A stretch of DNA of 16,629 bases from JBFGJY01 sp041576975 (GTDB lineage Bacteria; Pseudomonadota; Gammaproteobacteria; UBA4575): assembly GCA_041576975.1 (NCBI GenBank), contig JBFGJY010000058.1, positions 1-16,629 on the forward strand, read 5' to 3'. The position numbers and the translations under genes are program-made. Shown here piece by piece: positions 1 to 7,277 of this stretch. Numbering within the stretch: the first letter of the stretch is position 1; each line of letters opens with the position of its first letter. The notes beneath the pieces were generated by a model that saw only the letters and a list, made by a program, of their open reading frames with translations, did no database searches and was not told the DNA's origin.

Positions 1-64
1 GATGTTGACTTTTTATCAACAGAACTTAAATTCAAGTTTTAATTAGCCTCAGTTCAATCTACTT

Positions 65-86
65 TTGCAATTTAGCTAAATTGCAA
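65..86. promoter_or_regulatory. Perfect 22-bp palindrome upstream of the deacetylase gene (operator candidate)
   Basis: The two 11-base arms are exact reverse complements: left arm TTGCAATTTAG at 65-75, its complement at 76-86, with AGCT at the centre. It is not followed by a T-run, so it does not look like an intrinsic terminator. Its right end (TTGCAA, 81-86) is also the best -35 candidate for the downstream gene, so a dimeric regulator bound here would block that promoter. I do not recognise the motif as the site of a named regulator. The palindrome is seen directly; its operator role is inferred. Confidence 0.55.
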
Positions 87-110
87 TAGCTAGTTAGTAC
101 GCAATTATAT
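81..110 (+). promoter_or_regulatory. Possible sigma-70 promoter of the deacetylase gene
   Basis: TTGCAA at 81-86 and TTATAT at 105-110 are separated by 18 bases, an acceptable sigma-70 arrangement about 45 bases before the ATG at 156. Neither box is a strong consensus match and the region is AT-rich. TATAAA at 130-135 is another possible -10 but has no convincing -35. Confidence 0.3.
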
Positions 111-155
111 GCGTTTCACTTTTTGTACATATAAAGAGATACACTAGCCATTGCC

Positions 156-1100
156 ATGGCAAAGACTTGTGTTTTCATTGGTGACGAACTAGCAAAATAT
201 GGATTTCCGGATGGACACCCGTTTAGTTCACAGAGACATGATGTCTATTACTCCGCATTAATGTCTTCCGGACTTATAGATAAATGTTGTATTTGTTCTC
301 CACAAGTAGCAAACATTAATCAATTGCAGTTGTTTCATACCAAAGAGTATATCTCGAAAGTACAACAATTCTCTGAATTAGGTAAAGGCTATTTGGATGT
401 CGGCGATACACCTGCATTTCCTGGAGTATTTGAAGCGGCCGCTACCGTCGTTGGTACCACAATCGCAGCAGTTGATGCAGTCATGCAAAATGACTGCAGG
501 CATGCATTCAATCCAATCGGAGGCCTCCACCACGCACGACGGGAGGCGGCAAGTGGGTTCTGTGTATTCAACGATTGTGGTGTAGTCATAGAGTATTTAC
601 AGTCTGAATATGATTTAAAACAGATTCTCTATGTTGATATCGATGCGCATCATAGTGATGGTGTCTTTTATTCATATGAAAATGATGAGCAGATTATTTT
701 TTTGGATTTTCATCAAGACAGTAGGACTTTATATCCAGGTACTGGAAAATCCATTGAGACCGGTAAAGGCAAGGCAATTGGAACGAAATTAAATATTGAA
801 ATGCCGCCAGGAAGTTCTGATGAGACGTTTCTCATTCAATGGAATAAGGCTAAAGACTTTATTAATCAATACGCACCAGAATTCGTTTTACTACAATGCG
901 GTGTCGACAGTATGAGTGGGGATCCAATTACGGATATGCATTACAGCCAGTCTACTCACAGATTTGCGACGCAAGAATTGATCCGCTATGCGGAATATCA
1001 TTGCGAAGGCAGGTTAGTCGCACTTGGGGGAGGTGGCTACAACCTAGATAATATATCGAAGGGCTGGTTAGCGGTCACAGAAATTATGCTAAATGCTTGA
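156..1100 (+). CDS. Histone deacetylase family protein (AcuC/class II HDAC-like zinc amidohydrolase)
   Basis: A 314-residue cytoplasmic protein of the arginase/deacetylase fold, which hydrolyses acetyl-lysine, acetylpolyamine or related amides using one zinc ion. All family signatures are visible: the paired histidines H125-H126 in GGLHHA, the zinc ligands D163 and H165 in DIDAHHSDGV, the third ligand D251 in CGVDSMSGDP, and the transition-state tyrosine Y296 in GGGGYN. Length is normal for the bacterial AcuC-like group. It has no signal peptide or membrane segment. The ATG at 156 places the conserved N-terminal segment correctly but has no Shine-Dalgarno site. It is separated from glyA by 103 bases holding a promoter-like region, so it is probably its own transcription unit. 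The family and catalytic competence are secure; the substrate (protein, polyamine or small molecule) cannot be read from sequence. Confidence 0.93.
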   Translation: MAKTCVFIGDELAKYGFPDGHPFSSQRHDVYYSALMSSGLIDKCCICSPQVANINQLQLFHTKEYISKVQQFSELGKGYLDVGDTPAFPGVFEAAATVVGTTIAAVDAVMQNDCRHAFNPIGGLHHARREAASGFCVFNDCGVVIEYLQSEYDLKQILYVDIDAHHSDGVFYSYENDEQIIFLDFHQDSRTLYPGTGKSIETGKGKAIGTKLNIEMPPGSSDETFLIQWNKAKDFINQYAPEFVLLQCGVDSMSGDPITDMHYSQSTHRFATQELIRYAEYHCEGRLVALGGGGYNLDNISKGWLAVTEIMLNA

Positions 1101-1117
1101 AATATACTTACATTTTC

Positions 1118-1138
1118 TAAATTTTGAGTCAAAATTTA
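1118..1138. promoter_or_regulatory. Perfect 21-bp palindrome overlapping the expected -35 of glyA (operator candidate)
   Basis: Arms TAAATTTTGA (1118-1127) and TCAAAATTTA (1129-1138) are exact reverse complements around a single central G. The element ends 3 bases before TATAAT (1142-1147), so it covers the place where a -35 box would lie. With a one-base loop and nearly all A-T pairs it is a poor RNA hairpin and a poor terminator. A homodimeric regulator site is the better reading. It does not match the PurR consensus I know for enterobacterial glyA. The role is inferred. Confidence 0.55.
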
Positions 1139-1141
1139 CGC

Positions 1142-1147
1142 TATAAT
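1142..1147 (+). promoter_or_regulatory. Candidate -10 box of the glyA-nrdR-rib operon
   Basis: TATAAT is a perfect -10 hexamer 57 bases before the glyA ATG. The only -35-like hexamer nearby, TTGAGT at 1124-1129, is just 12 bases away, which is too close. At 17-base spacing the -35 position would be AAATTT, inside the palindrome. The promoter may therefore depend on an activator bound at that palindrome, or be repressed there. Confidence 0.45.
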
Positions 1148-1190
1148 TGCTAGAATATTTAATCACCCACTTTCAAATAATAATTCAGGT

Positions 1191-1195
1191 AGGAG
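1191..1195 (+). promoter_or_regulatory. Shine-Dalgarno site of glyA
   Basis: AGGAG lies 8 bases before the ATG at 1204. It fixes the glyA start there and rules out the in-frame upstream TTG at 1147, which overlaps the -10 box. It is the only strong ribosome binding site seen in the window. Confidence 0.85.
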
Positions 1196-1203
1196 AAATT
1201 GTA

Positions 1204-2484
1204 ATGTTTACAGCAGACATGACCATCGCCAATTTTGATAAGGAAATTACTGATGCCATTCAGTCAGAAATTCGCCGCCAAGAAGAACATATAGAGCTTA
1301 TAGCCTCCGAGAATTATGCCAGTCCACGTGTCATGGAAGCACAAGGTAGTGTGCTTACAAATAAATATGCTGAAGGATATCCCGCTAAACGTTATTACGG
1401 TGGTTGTGAATTTGTTGATATCGCAGAGCAATTAGCTATTGATCGAATAAAGAAACTCTTCGATGCTGATTATGCAAATGTGCAACCGCACTCTGGATCG
1501 CAAGCAAACGCGGCTGTATATCTAGCCTTGCTTGAACCTCATGACACCATAATGGGTTTGGCTTTATCACACGGTGGTCATTTAACGCATGGCTGTCCTG
1601 TAAATTTTTCAGGCAAAATATTTAATGCCGTTCAATATGGATTGAATCCTGATACCGGTGAAGTGGATTACGAAGAAGTCGAGCGACTTGCAAAGGAACA
1701 TAAACCAAAAATGATAATAGGGGGATTTTCAGCTTATTCAAGAATATGGGATTGGCAGCGTTTTAGAGATATTTGCGATGAAGTAGGTGCATTATTGGTG
1801 GTAGATATGGCGCATGTAGCTGGTTTAATTGCTGTCGGCTTGTATCCAAACCCAGTACCCATTGCTGATGTCGTGACTTCAACAACTCATAAAACCTTAC
1901 GAGGGCCACGTGGTGGAATTATTTTAGCACGTGAAAATGAAGAAATTACTAAAAAGTTAAACTCTATGGTATTCCCAGGTACACAAGGTGGACCACTGAT
2001 GCATGTAATTGCGGCCAAAGCCGTAGCTTTTCTAGAAGCGTTACAACCTGAGTTTAAAATCTATCAACAGCAAGTCTTGAATAATGCAAAAGCCATGGCA
2101 GAGCAATTTATGAATCGTGGATATAAAATTGTCTCTGGTGGTACAGATGATCATTTATTCTTAGTTGACCTTATTGATAAAGGCATAACTGGTAAAGATG
2201 CAGATGCGGCACTTGGAAAAGCAAATATTACCGTAAATAAAAATACTGTACCGAATGACCCACAATCTCCTTTTGTAACAAGTGGCTTGCGTATTGGAAC
2301 ACCGGCAGCAACTACGCGTGGATTTAAAGAGCAAGAATGTAAAGAATTAGTTAATTGGATGTGCGATATCCTTGACGATATCGAAAATACAGAAACAATC
2401 GAACGAGTAAAAAATCAAGTCCTTGATTTGTGCAAACGATTCCCTGTATACAGTGCCGGCGCTGCACAACAAGCTGTAGCATAA
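1204..2484 (+). CDS. glyA: Serine hydroxymethyltransferase
   Basis: A 426-residue pyridoxal-phosphate enzyme that converts serine and tetrahydrofolate to glycine and 5,10-methylenetetrahydrofolate, the main source of one-carbon units for purine, thymidylate and methionine synthesis. Visible landmarks are RQEEHIELIASEN near residue 30, the GYPAKRYYGG segment, SGSQAN, the VDMAHVAGL strand carrying the PLP-ring Asp, and the Schiff-base lysine K230 in TTHKTLRGPRGG. Length is close to the 417 residues of the E. coli enzyme, with a slightly longer C-terminus. The start is set by the Shine-Dalgarno site at 1191. It heads the block that continues with nrdR 38 bases downstream, and the glyA-nrdR-rib order is common in gammaproteobacteria such as Pseudomonas. 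Confidence 0.98.
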   Translation: MFTADMTIANFDKEITDAIQSEIRRQEEHIELIASENYASPRVMEAQGSVLTNKYAEGYPAKRYYGGCEFVDIAEQLAIDRIKKLFDADYANVQPHSGSQANAAVYLALLEPHDTIMGLALSHGGHLTHGCPVNFSGKIFNAVQYGLNPDTGEVDYEEVERLAKEHKPKMIIGGFSAYSRIWDWQRFRDICDEVGALLVVDMAHVAGLIAVGLYPNPVPIADVVTSTTHKTLRGPRGGIILARENEEITKKLNSMVFPGTQGGPLMHVIAAKAVAFLEALQPEFKIYQQQVLNNAKAMAEQFMNRGYKIVSGGTDDHLFLVDLIDKGITGKDADAALGKANITVNKNTVPNDPQSPFVTSGLRIGTPAATTRGFKEQECKELVNWMCDILDDIENTETIERVKNQVLDLCKRFPVYSAGAAQQAVA

Positions 2485-2522
2485 CATTGCGGCATTTAGT
2501 ATTTGTTTAGCTAAAAGTTGTA

Positions 2523-3041
2523 ATGCGTTGCCCATTTTGTCACTCTGCAGATACAAAAGTTGTAGATTCACGGCTTGCAAGCGAAGGTGATCAAGTACGC
2601 CGACGGCGCGAGTGTCTGCATTGTTCAGAGCGCTTCACAACTTATGAGTGCGCAGAACGCAACCTTCCTCGCGTTGTTAAACGTGACGGAAGACGTGAGC
2701 CTTTCAATGAAGAAAAACTACGTAAAGGGATTACATTGGCATGTGAAAAACGACCTATAGCGACAGAAAAAATCGATGCAACTATAAATCGTATTTCTCA
2801 TAAGGCGCTAGGAATTGGAGAGCGAGAAATTCCTGCAAATATCATCGGCGAATGGGCAATGTTGGAACTACGCGCCATAGATCAAGTAGCTTATGTGCGA
2901 TTTGCTTCGGTATATAGAAGCTTTGAAGATGTGCAGGCATTTAGAGATATTATTGATAGAGTAGAAAATGATTTGACCCCAGAGATGCTTGAAAGTCAGC
3001 TTTCCTTAATTTCTGACGATTTCGATAAAAGCACGCACTAG
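2523..3041 (+). CDS. nrdR: Transcriptional repressor NrdR
   Basis: A 172-residue nucleotide-sensing repressor of ribonucleotide reductase operons. The N-terminal zinc ribbon shows its four cysteines at C3, C6, C31 and C34, followed by the basic stretch VRRRRE. An ATP-cone domain runs from about residue 47 to 140 (PRVVKRDGRREPF onward) and binds ATP or dATP, which switches DNA binding. Family members are commonly 150-160 residues; this one carries an acidic C-terminal tail of roughly 20 extra residues (LTPEMLESQLSLISDDF). No NrdR-box pair was noticed in the window, so its targets lie elsewhere. It sits between glyA and ribD, the usual position. No Shine-Dalgarno site precedes the ATG. Confidence 0.97.
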   Translation: MRCPFCHSADTKVVDSRLASEGDQVRRRRECLHCSERFTTYECAERNLPRVVKRDGRREPFNEEKLRKGITLACEKRPIATEKIDATINRISHKALGIGEREIPANIIGEWAMLELRAIDQVAYVRFASVYRSFEDVQAFRDIIDRVENDLTPEMLESQLSLISDDFDKSTH

Positions 3042-3044
3042 TCG

Positions 3045-3062
3045 ACTGACTAGTTAGTCAGT
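3045..3062 (+). promoter_or_regulatory. Inverted repeat directly abutting the ribD start codon
   Basis: ACTGACTAGTTAGTCAGT has exact 8-base arms around GT and ends at the base before the ribD ATG (3063). It begins 4 bases after the nrdR stop. As RNA it can form a 7-bp stem with an AGUU tetraloop occupying exactly the place of a ribosome binding site, which ribD lacks. It may tune ribD translation, or it may be an operator. No FMN riboswitch is present here. Confidence 0.45.
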
Positions 3063-4181
3063 ATGCAGCAAAAATTGAATGATCATGCCTATATGGCCGA
3101 AGCACTTCGAAATGCGCGAAAAGGCCTATTCACAGTTCGAATTAATCCGCGCGCAGGGTGCGTGATTGTGAAACAGGGTAAAATTATCGGCAGTGGATAT
3201 CATGCGTATTTTGGACAAAATCATGCGGAAATAAATGCCCTAAATAATGCAACCGATAACGTTGAAAATGCTACTGTTTATGTAACGCTGGAGCCCTGTT
3301 CACATGAGGGGAAAACACCTCCTTGTGTAGAATCTTTAGTGGCAGCAAAAATTACCCGTGTTGTTGCAGCAACAAAAGATCCAAATCCTCTTGTTAACGG
3401 TAAAGGCCTGACTTATCTAAAGCAACATGGGATAGAAACGTCTTGCAATGTACTGAAAAATGATGCGATGGAACTCAATAAAGGATTTATAAAAAGAGTT
3501 ACCACCAATTTGCCTTATGTAACGGTAAAGTCTGCGATCAGTATTGATGGCAAAACTGCAATAGCCTCGGGCGATAGCAAGTGGATTACAAGTGAGCAAG
3601 CGCGACTAGATGTTCAAAAATTACGTGCGCGTAGCTGTGCAATTTTAACAGGTATAGAAACAATATTAATTGATGACCCATCTCTTACTGTTCGACTTTC
3701 GAAAAATGACTTAGGGATTGAAAAACAAATAGAACAACCAATAAGAGTAGTATTAGATACACACCTTCGTATCCCATCAACTGCTAAAGTATTACATCTT
3801 CCAGGGAATGTCCTGATCTACACTAGTTCCGACAATAAAGAAAAGATTAAAAAGTTGCAGCATGACAATGTTGATGTAGTGAATACAAATATTTCTGTAA
3901 ATCAAGTTGATTTAAAAGATGTCATGCGCGATTTGGCAAATCGTGGAATTAATGAAGTAATGGTAGAGGCAGGCTCAACACTAGTTGGAAACTTATTAGA
4001 TCAAGGTTTCGTTGATGAAATGATTATTTATATAGCACCCCATATATTGGGTGATTCAGGTCGTGGTCTTGCAAAGCTATCTTCTATTACAACCATGCGA
4101 GATCGTATTGCATTAGAGCTTATAGAAAATAAGATTGTCGGAAATGAAATCAAAATAGTGGCTAAACCAATAACTAACTAA
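3063..4181 (+). CDS. ribD: Bifunctional riboflavin biosynthesis deaminase/reductase RibD
   Basis: A 372-residue two-domain enzyme carrying out the second and third steps of riboflavin synthesis. The N-terminal deaminase (about residues 5-145) acts on 2,5-diamino-6-ribosylamino-pyrimidinone 5'-phosphate. The C-terminal NADPH-dependent reductase (about 148-368) reduces the ribosyl side chain. The deaminase zinc site is complete: H54 and the proton-shuttling E56 in HAEINAL, then C79 and C88 in EPCSHEGKTPPC. The reductase begins at PYVTVKSAISIDGKTA and includes the VEAGSTLVGNLL loop. One variation is seen: the usual TxPNPxVG segment reads TVRINPRAG, so the first proline is lost. The ATG at 3063 follows the nrdR stop by 21 bases and directly abuts an inverted repeat. 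It belongs to the rib block with ribE and ribH downstream. Confidence 0.96.
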   Translation: MQQKLNDHAYMAEALRNARKGLFTVRINPRAGCVIVKQGKIIGSGYHAYFGQNHAEINALNNATDNVENATVYVTLEPCSHEGKTPPCVESLVAAKITRVVAATKDPNPLVNGKGLTYLKQHGIETSCNVLKNDAMELNKGFIKRVTTNLPYVTVKSAISIDGKTAIASGDSKWITSEQARLDVQKLRARSCAILTGIETILIDDPSLTVRLSKNDLGIEKQIEQPIRVVLDTHLRIPSTAKVLHLPGNVLIYTSSDNKEKIKKLQHDNVDVVNTNISVNQVDLKDVMRDLANRGINEVMVEAGSTLVGNLLDQGFVDEMIIYIAPHILGDSGRGLAKLSSITTMRDRIALELIENKIVGNEIKIVAKPITN

Positions 4182-4191
4182 GATTATTTGC

Positions 4192-4764
4192 ATGTCAACA
4201 ATTGTAGCTGTTAAGAAGAATGGTAGAGCATGTATCGCAGCAGATACGCTCACAACTTTTGGGGAAATTAAACAATCTAGTGAATATGACTGCACACACG
4301 ATAAGATCCACTTATATAGAGACAGTTATTTTGGGATCGTCGGAAGTGCTGCACACCACACTGTCATTCAAAGTATTTTGGACAGATATGGAAGTGAACT
4401 TAGCTTTAATAATCATCGCGCAGTTTTTGAATCATTTCGAAAACTTCATCCAATATTAAAAGAAGACTATTTTCTAAACCCGAAAGATGAAGATGATGAC
4501 CCGTATGAATCATCACGCATTGATACTTTGATTGTAAATCCACATGGCATTTTTGCTGTGTATGCTCTCAGAGAGGTGTTTGAATACTCTAGATTCTGGG
4601 CAGTAGGTTCAGGCGGAGACATAGCATTAGGTGCTATGTATGCTATCTATGATCACGAAGATAGTGTAGAGAAAATTGCAAAAATTGGTATTGAAGCCGG
4701 CGCTACATTTAATAACTCAACTGCATTACCCATGACTACCTATACCATCGACTTAAAAATTTAA
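4192..4764 (+). CDS. HslV/BPH-like proteasome-family Ntn hydrolase
   Basis: A 190-residue protein that I recognise as a proteasome-fold N-terminal-nucleophile peptidase. The N-terminus STIVAVKKNGRACIAADTL resembles the first strands of HslV (TTIVSVRRNGQ...GGDGQ). D18 and K38 (THDKIHLY) fall where the HslV active-site Asp and Lys lie, and VGSGGDIALGAMYA matches the HslV IGSGGNYAL helix start. It is not HslV itself: it has an extra middle segment (KLHPILKEDYFLNPKDEDDDPYES) and no hslU partner in the window. It probably belongs to the bacterial proteasome homologue type found in many proteobacteria. After Met removal the first residue would be Ser, not the Thr of HslV. It lies between ribD and ribE with gaps of 10 and 4 bases, so it is co-transcribed with riboflavin genes. 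Physiological substrate unknown. Confidence 0.75.
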   Translation: MSTIVAVKKNGRACIAADTLTTFGEIKQSSEYDCTHDKIHLYRDSYFGIVGSAAHHTVIQSILDRYGSELSFNNHRAVFESFRKLHPILKEDYFLNPKDEDDDPYESSRIDTLIVNPHGIFAVYALREVFEYSRFWAVGSGGDIALGAMYAIYDHEDSVEKIAKIGIEAGATFNNSTALPMTTYTIDLKI

Positions 4765-4768
4765 ATTT

Positions 4769-5362
4769 ATGTTCACTGGAATTGTAGAAGAGTTAGGAAT
4801 TATCCGTAAAATAGCTGAAAAAAAGGATATAGATCAGTATCAAATTCAAACTGCATCTTCTTTTACTACAGACGTAAAAACAGGGGATAGTATTGCAATC
4901 AATGGTGTCTGCTTGACGGCATATGATATACAAGAAGAAACTTTTGTAGTGGATGTTTCGCAAGAAACTAAGCGATGCACAACATTTGGTGGTCTAATTA
5001 GAAATAATCAAGTAAATCTAGAACGTGCGGTAACACCATCTACCCGGTTGGGAGGTCATATTGTTAGCGGCCATGTAGATGGTCTTGGTAAATTAACAGA
5101 CCGAATAGATCATGAAAATGAATCTATTTTATGGGTCACTGGGCCATCTGATTTAACTAAGTATATTGCTATAAAAGGTTCTATTTGTATTGATGGTGTA
5201 AGCTTAACCGTGAATCAAATTAAACAAGACCAACACTGTGTAACTATTATTCCTCATACATTACAAAACACTACATTAAATTCATTGCAGCATGGCGATA
5301 TGGTTAATATTGAAGTAGATCTTTTAGCGCGCTATGTTGAAAAATTAATTAGAAGTACATAA
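4769..5362 (+). CDS. ribE: Riboflavin synthase, alpha subunit
   Basis: A 197-residue enzyme that dismutates two molecules of 6,7-dimethyl-8-ribityllumazine to riboflavin and the pyrimidinedione substrate of RibH. It consists of two repeated lumazine-binding barrels. The first starts at the diagnostic MFTGIVEELG and contains GDSIAINGVCLT near residues 40-51. The second starts near GGHIVSGHVDG (about residues 91-101) and contains GSICIDGVSLTV. It is called ribC in E. coli and ribE in many other bacteria. The ATG is 4 bases after the preceding stop with no ribosome binding site, suggesting translational coupling. Length is standard (about 200-215). Confidence 0.96.
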   Translation: MFTGIVEELGIIRKIAEKKDIDQYQIQTASSFTTDVKTGDSIAINGVCLTAYDIQEETFVVDVSQETKRCTTFGGLIRNNQVNLERAVTPSTRLGGHIVSGHVDGLGKLTDRIDHENESILWVTGPSDLTKYIAIKGSICIDGVSLTVNQIKQDQHCVTIIPHTLQNTTLNSLQHGDMVNIEVDLLARYVEKLIRST

Positions 5363-5372
5363 TTAAATCCTC

Positions 5373-5855
5373 ATGGAACAAAGTTATACATCGGGGGCTG
5401 ATTATTCAGGCAAAAACGCCAGCATTGGAATTGTGTCTGCACGTTTCAATGGCAACATTGTTGAGGCGATGAGAGTCACAGCGCATAACACACTGCTTAA
5501 AAATAACGTAAATGAGAGTGATATCACTAGCATATATGTCCCAGGCGCATTTGAACTACCTATTGCTTGTAAAAACATGGCTGCATCAAACAAATATAAT
5601 GGCATTATAGCGTTAGCTTGTGTAATACGTGGAGATACACCGCATTTTGAGTATGTGTGTCAAGGCTGTACCTCTGGGCTCCAACAAGCATCATTAGAAA
5701 CTAACATTCCTATTGCATTTGGTGTATTAACCACAGACTCGATTGAACAAGCTCTCTTGCGCTCGTCATCAGATAGTCTTAACAAAAATAAAGGGCGAGA
5801 TGCTGCATTATGTGTTTTAGAGATGATAAATGTATTAAGATCAATTAATAATTAA
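5373..5855 (+). CDS. ribH: 6,7-dimethyl-8-ribityllumazine synthase
   Basis: A 160-residue enzyme condensing 5-amino-6-ribitylamino-uracil with 3,4-dihydroxy-2-butanone 4-phosphate; it normally assembles into pentamers or 60-subunit capsids. Seen motifs: ARFN (23-26), VPGAFELP (56-63), RGDTPHFEYVC (86-96) with the catalytic histidine H91, GVLTT (117-121) and NKGRDAA (139-145). The segment before NKG is RSSSDSLNK rather than the common glycine/alanine-rich form, a mild variation. It follows ribE by 10 bases. The butanone-phosphate synthase gene (ribB or ribBA), which often lies between ribE and ribH in gammaproteobacteria, is absent here and must be elsewhere. Confidence 0.96.
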   Translation: MEQSYTSGADYSGKNASIGIVSARFNGNIVEAMRVTAHNTLLKNNVNESDITSIYVPGAFELPIACKNMAASNKYNGIIALACVIRGDTPHFEYVCQGCTSGLQQASLETNIPIAFGVLTTDSIEQALLRSSSDSLNKNKGRDAALCVLEMINVLRSINN

Positions 5856-6272
5856 GTGAGTGGAATTCAACCACAGAAGCGTCATTGGTCAAGACGGTTT
5901 GCGCTACAAGCACTTTATCAATGGCAGCTGACAGGGCACAGTTTAGATGAACTCTTAGCACAATATGCTACTGATGAAAACTGGGCTAAAGTTGATAAAG
6001 ATTATTTTGTAGAGCTATTGCGTGAATCAATAAGCAATGTAGATGGACTTACAGCAAAATTTTCAAAATATATTGACTTACCTGCAGAACAAATTGACCC
6101 TATAGAAAAGGCAATTTTATTATATTCTACTTACGAATTATTAAATATAAGTGATACTCCAACTAATGTAGTTATTTCAGAAGCCGTGAAGCTATGCAAA
6201 AAATTTGGGTCAATTGAAGGTTATAAATTCATTAACGGAGTCTTAGAAAAAATCGCAGAAACACGTAGTTAA
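5856..6272 (+). CDS. nusB: Transcription antitermination factor NusB
   Basis: A 138-residue all-helical RNA-binding protein. With NusE (ribosomal S10) it binds boxA in rRNA leaders and helps build antitermination complexes. Recognised by SRRFALQALYQWQLTG near residues 12-27, the central DPIEKAILLYSTYELL helix and the C-terminal NVVISEAVKLCKKFGSIEGYKFINGVLEKIA. Length matches the family (about 139). The start is a GTG placed immediately after the ribH TAA stop with no intervening base, so translation is probably coupled to ribH. ribH-nusB linkage is widespread in proteobacteria. Confidence 0.96.
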   Translation: MSGIQPQKRHWSRRFALQALYQWQLTGHSLDELLAQYATDENWAKVDKDYFVELLRESISNVDGLTAKFSKYIDLPAEQIDPIEKAILLYSTYELLNISDTPTNVVISEAVKLCKKFGSIEGYKFINGVLEKIAETRS

Positions 6273-6311
6273 TTAAATAATTATCAAAATAATATACATC
6301 CGCATTTAGTC

Positions 6312-7277
6312 TTGTCAGAACAAGAAATTATTACGCAGTATTTCTCGCATCATCGACATTGCGCCAATGTGGATATAGGTATTGGTGATGATGCTGCAGT
6401 TGTAACCCCTCCAAATAATTCAAGGCTTGTGATTAGCACTGACACATTGAATGAAGGTATTCATTTTCATAATGATTGCAAGCCTGAACATTTAGGTCAT
6501 AAAGTATTAGCAGTAAATCTAAGCGACCTTGCGGCAATGGGGGCGATACCGCTTTGGGCAACTATAAATTTATCAATTCCTAAAATCGATCATGATTGGC
6601 TTAAGAAATTTACACAAGGACTTTTTTCATTAGCAGACCTGCAGAACATTAAAATTGTTGGGGGTGACTTAGTCAAAGGCCCATTGTCGATTTCTATGCA
6701 GGTAATTGGTTATCTAAATTCTGATAAAGTACTTACAAGATCAGGTGCAGAAGTTGATGATTTAGTATTTGTATCTGGAACTATTGGAGATGCAGGACTT
6801 GCATTAAAACTTCATGGATCTGCAAAAGGCATTGATATATCACAAGCAGAGCAAGACTATATTACTATGCGTTTTAATAAACCTGAGCCAAGGGTTAGCC
6901 TCGGAGTAGAAATCGTAAAATTTGCTAATTCTGCTATCGATATATCAGATGGTTTGTTAATTGATCTTCAGCACGTATTATCGATGAGCAAAGTCGGTGC
7001 AGTCATTGATGTAGAAAAAATTCCAATTTCAAAAGTCGTACAAAGACATGTCAACGTTTTGCAGGACTGGTCAATACCACTGACTAGTGGTGAAGATTAT
7101 GAAATCATATTTACTGCTAATAAAAAATATGTAAGTGAGATAAATTATATTAGTGAAAAAATACAATGTCCTGTAAACGAAATTGGAAGAATCGTAAGAG
7201 GTGATAATATAAAGCTGTTAAAACAGGGTAGCCCAATTACTTTGCCCAATAAACTGGGCTTCGATCATTTCGCTTGA
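6312..7277 (+). CDS. thiL: Thiamine-monophosphate kinase
   Basis: A 321-residue ATP-dependent kinase that phosphorylates thiamine monophosphate to thiamine diphosphate, the final step of coenzyme synthesis. It has the PurM/ThiL two-domain fold. Metal and nucleotide residues visible are D26-D27 in GIGDDAAVV, D44 in STDTLNEGIHF, D72 in NLSDLAAMGA, D119 in GGDLVKGP, the SGTIGDAGLAL segment (155-165), and D210/D213 in DISDGL. The start used is TTG at 6312, which puts LSEQEIITQYF in register with family N-termini; no ATG in frame would do so, and no Shine-Dalgarno site is visible. It lies 39 bases after nusB and directly before pgpA. Only the exact start is uncertain. Confidence 0.95.
   Translation: MSEQEIITQYFSHHRHCANVDIGIGDDAAVVTPPNNSRLVISTDTLNEGIHFHNDCKPEHLGHKVLAVNLSDLAAMGAIPLWATINLSIPKIDHDWLKKFTQGLFSLADLQNIKIVGGDLVKGPLSISMQVIGYLNSDKVLTRSGAEVDDLVFVSGTIGDAGLALKLHGSAKGIDISQAEQDYITMRFNKPEPRVSLGVEIVKFANSAIDISDGLLIDLQHVLSMSKVGAVIDVEKIPISKVVQRHVNVLQDWSIPLTSGEDYEIIFTANKKYVSEINYISEKIQCPVNEIGRIVRGDNIKLLKQGSPITLPNKLGFDHFA

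Noticed and set aside
1147..1203. Upstream TTG start extending GlyA by 19 residues
   Set aside because: It overlaps the TATAAT box and the Shine-Dalgarno site at 1191; the family N-terminus fits the ATG at 1204.
2506..2515. TTTAGCTAAA before nrdR as a second copy of the palindrome core at 71-80
   Set aside because: Only the 10-base self-complementary core matches; the flanks differ, and such short AT-rich palindromes occur by chance.
3042..3062. FMN riboswitch before ribD
   Set aside because: The space between nrdR and ribD is only 21 bases, far too short for the RFN element, and none of its conserved blocks is present in the nrdR end.
7230..7260. GCCCA/TGGGC hairpin near the thiL end as a terminator
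   Set aside because: It is only 5 bp, lies inside the thiL coding sequence, lacks a U-run, and pgpA follows immediately.
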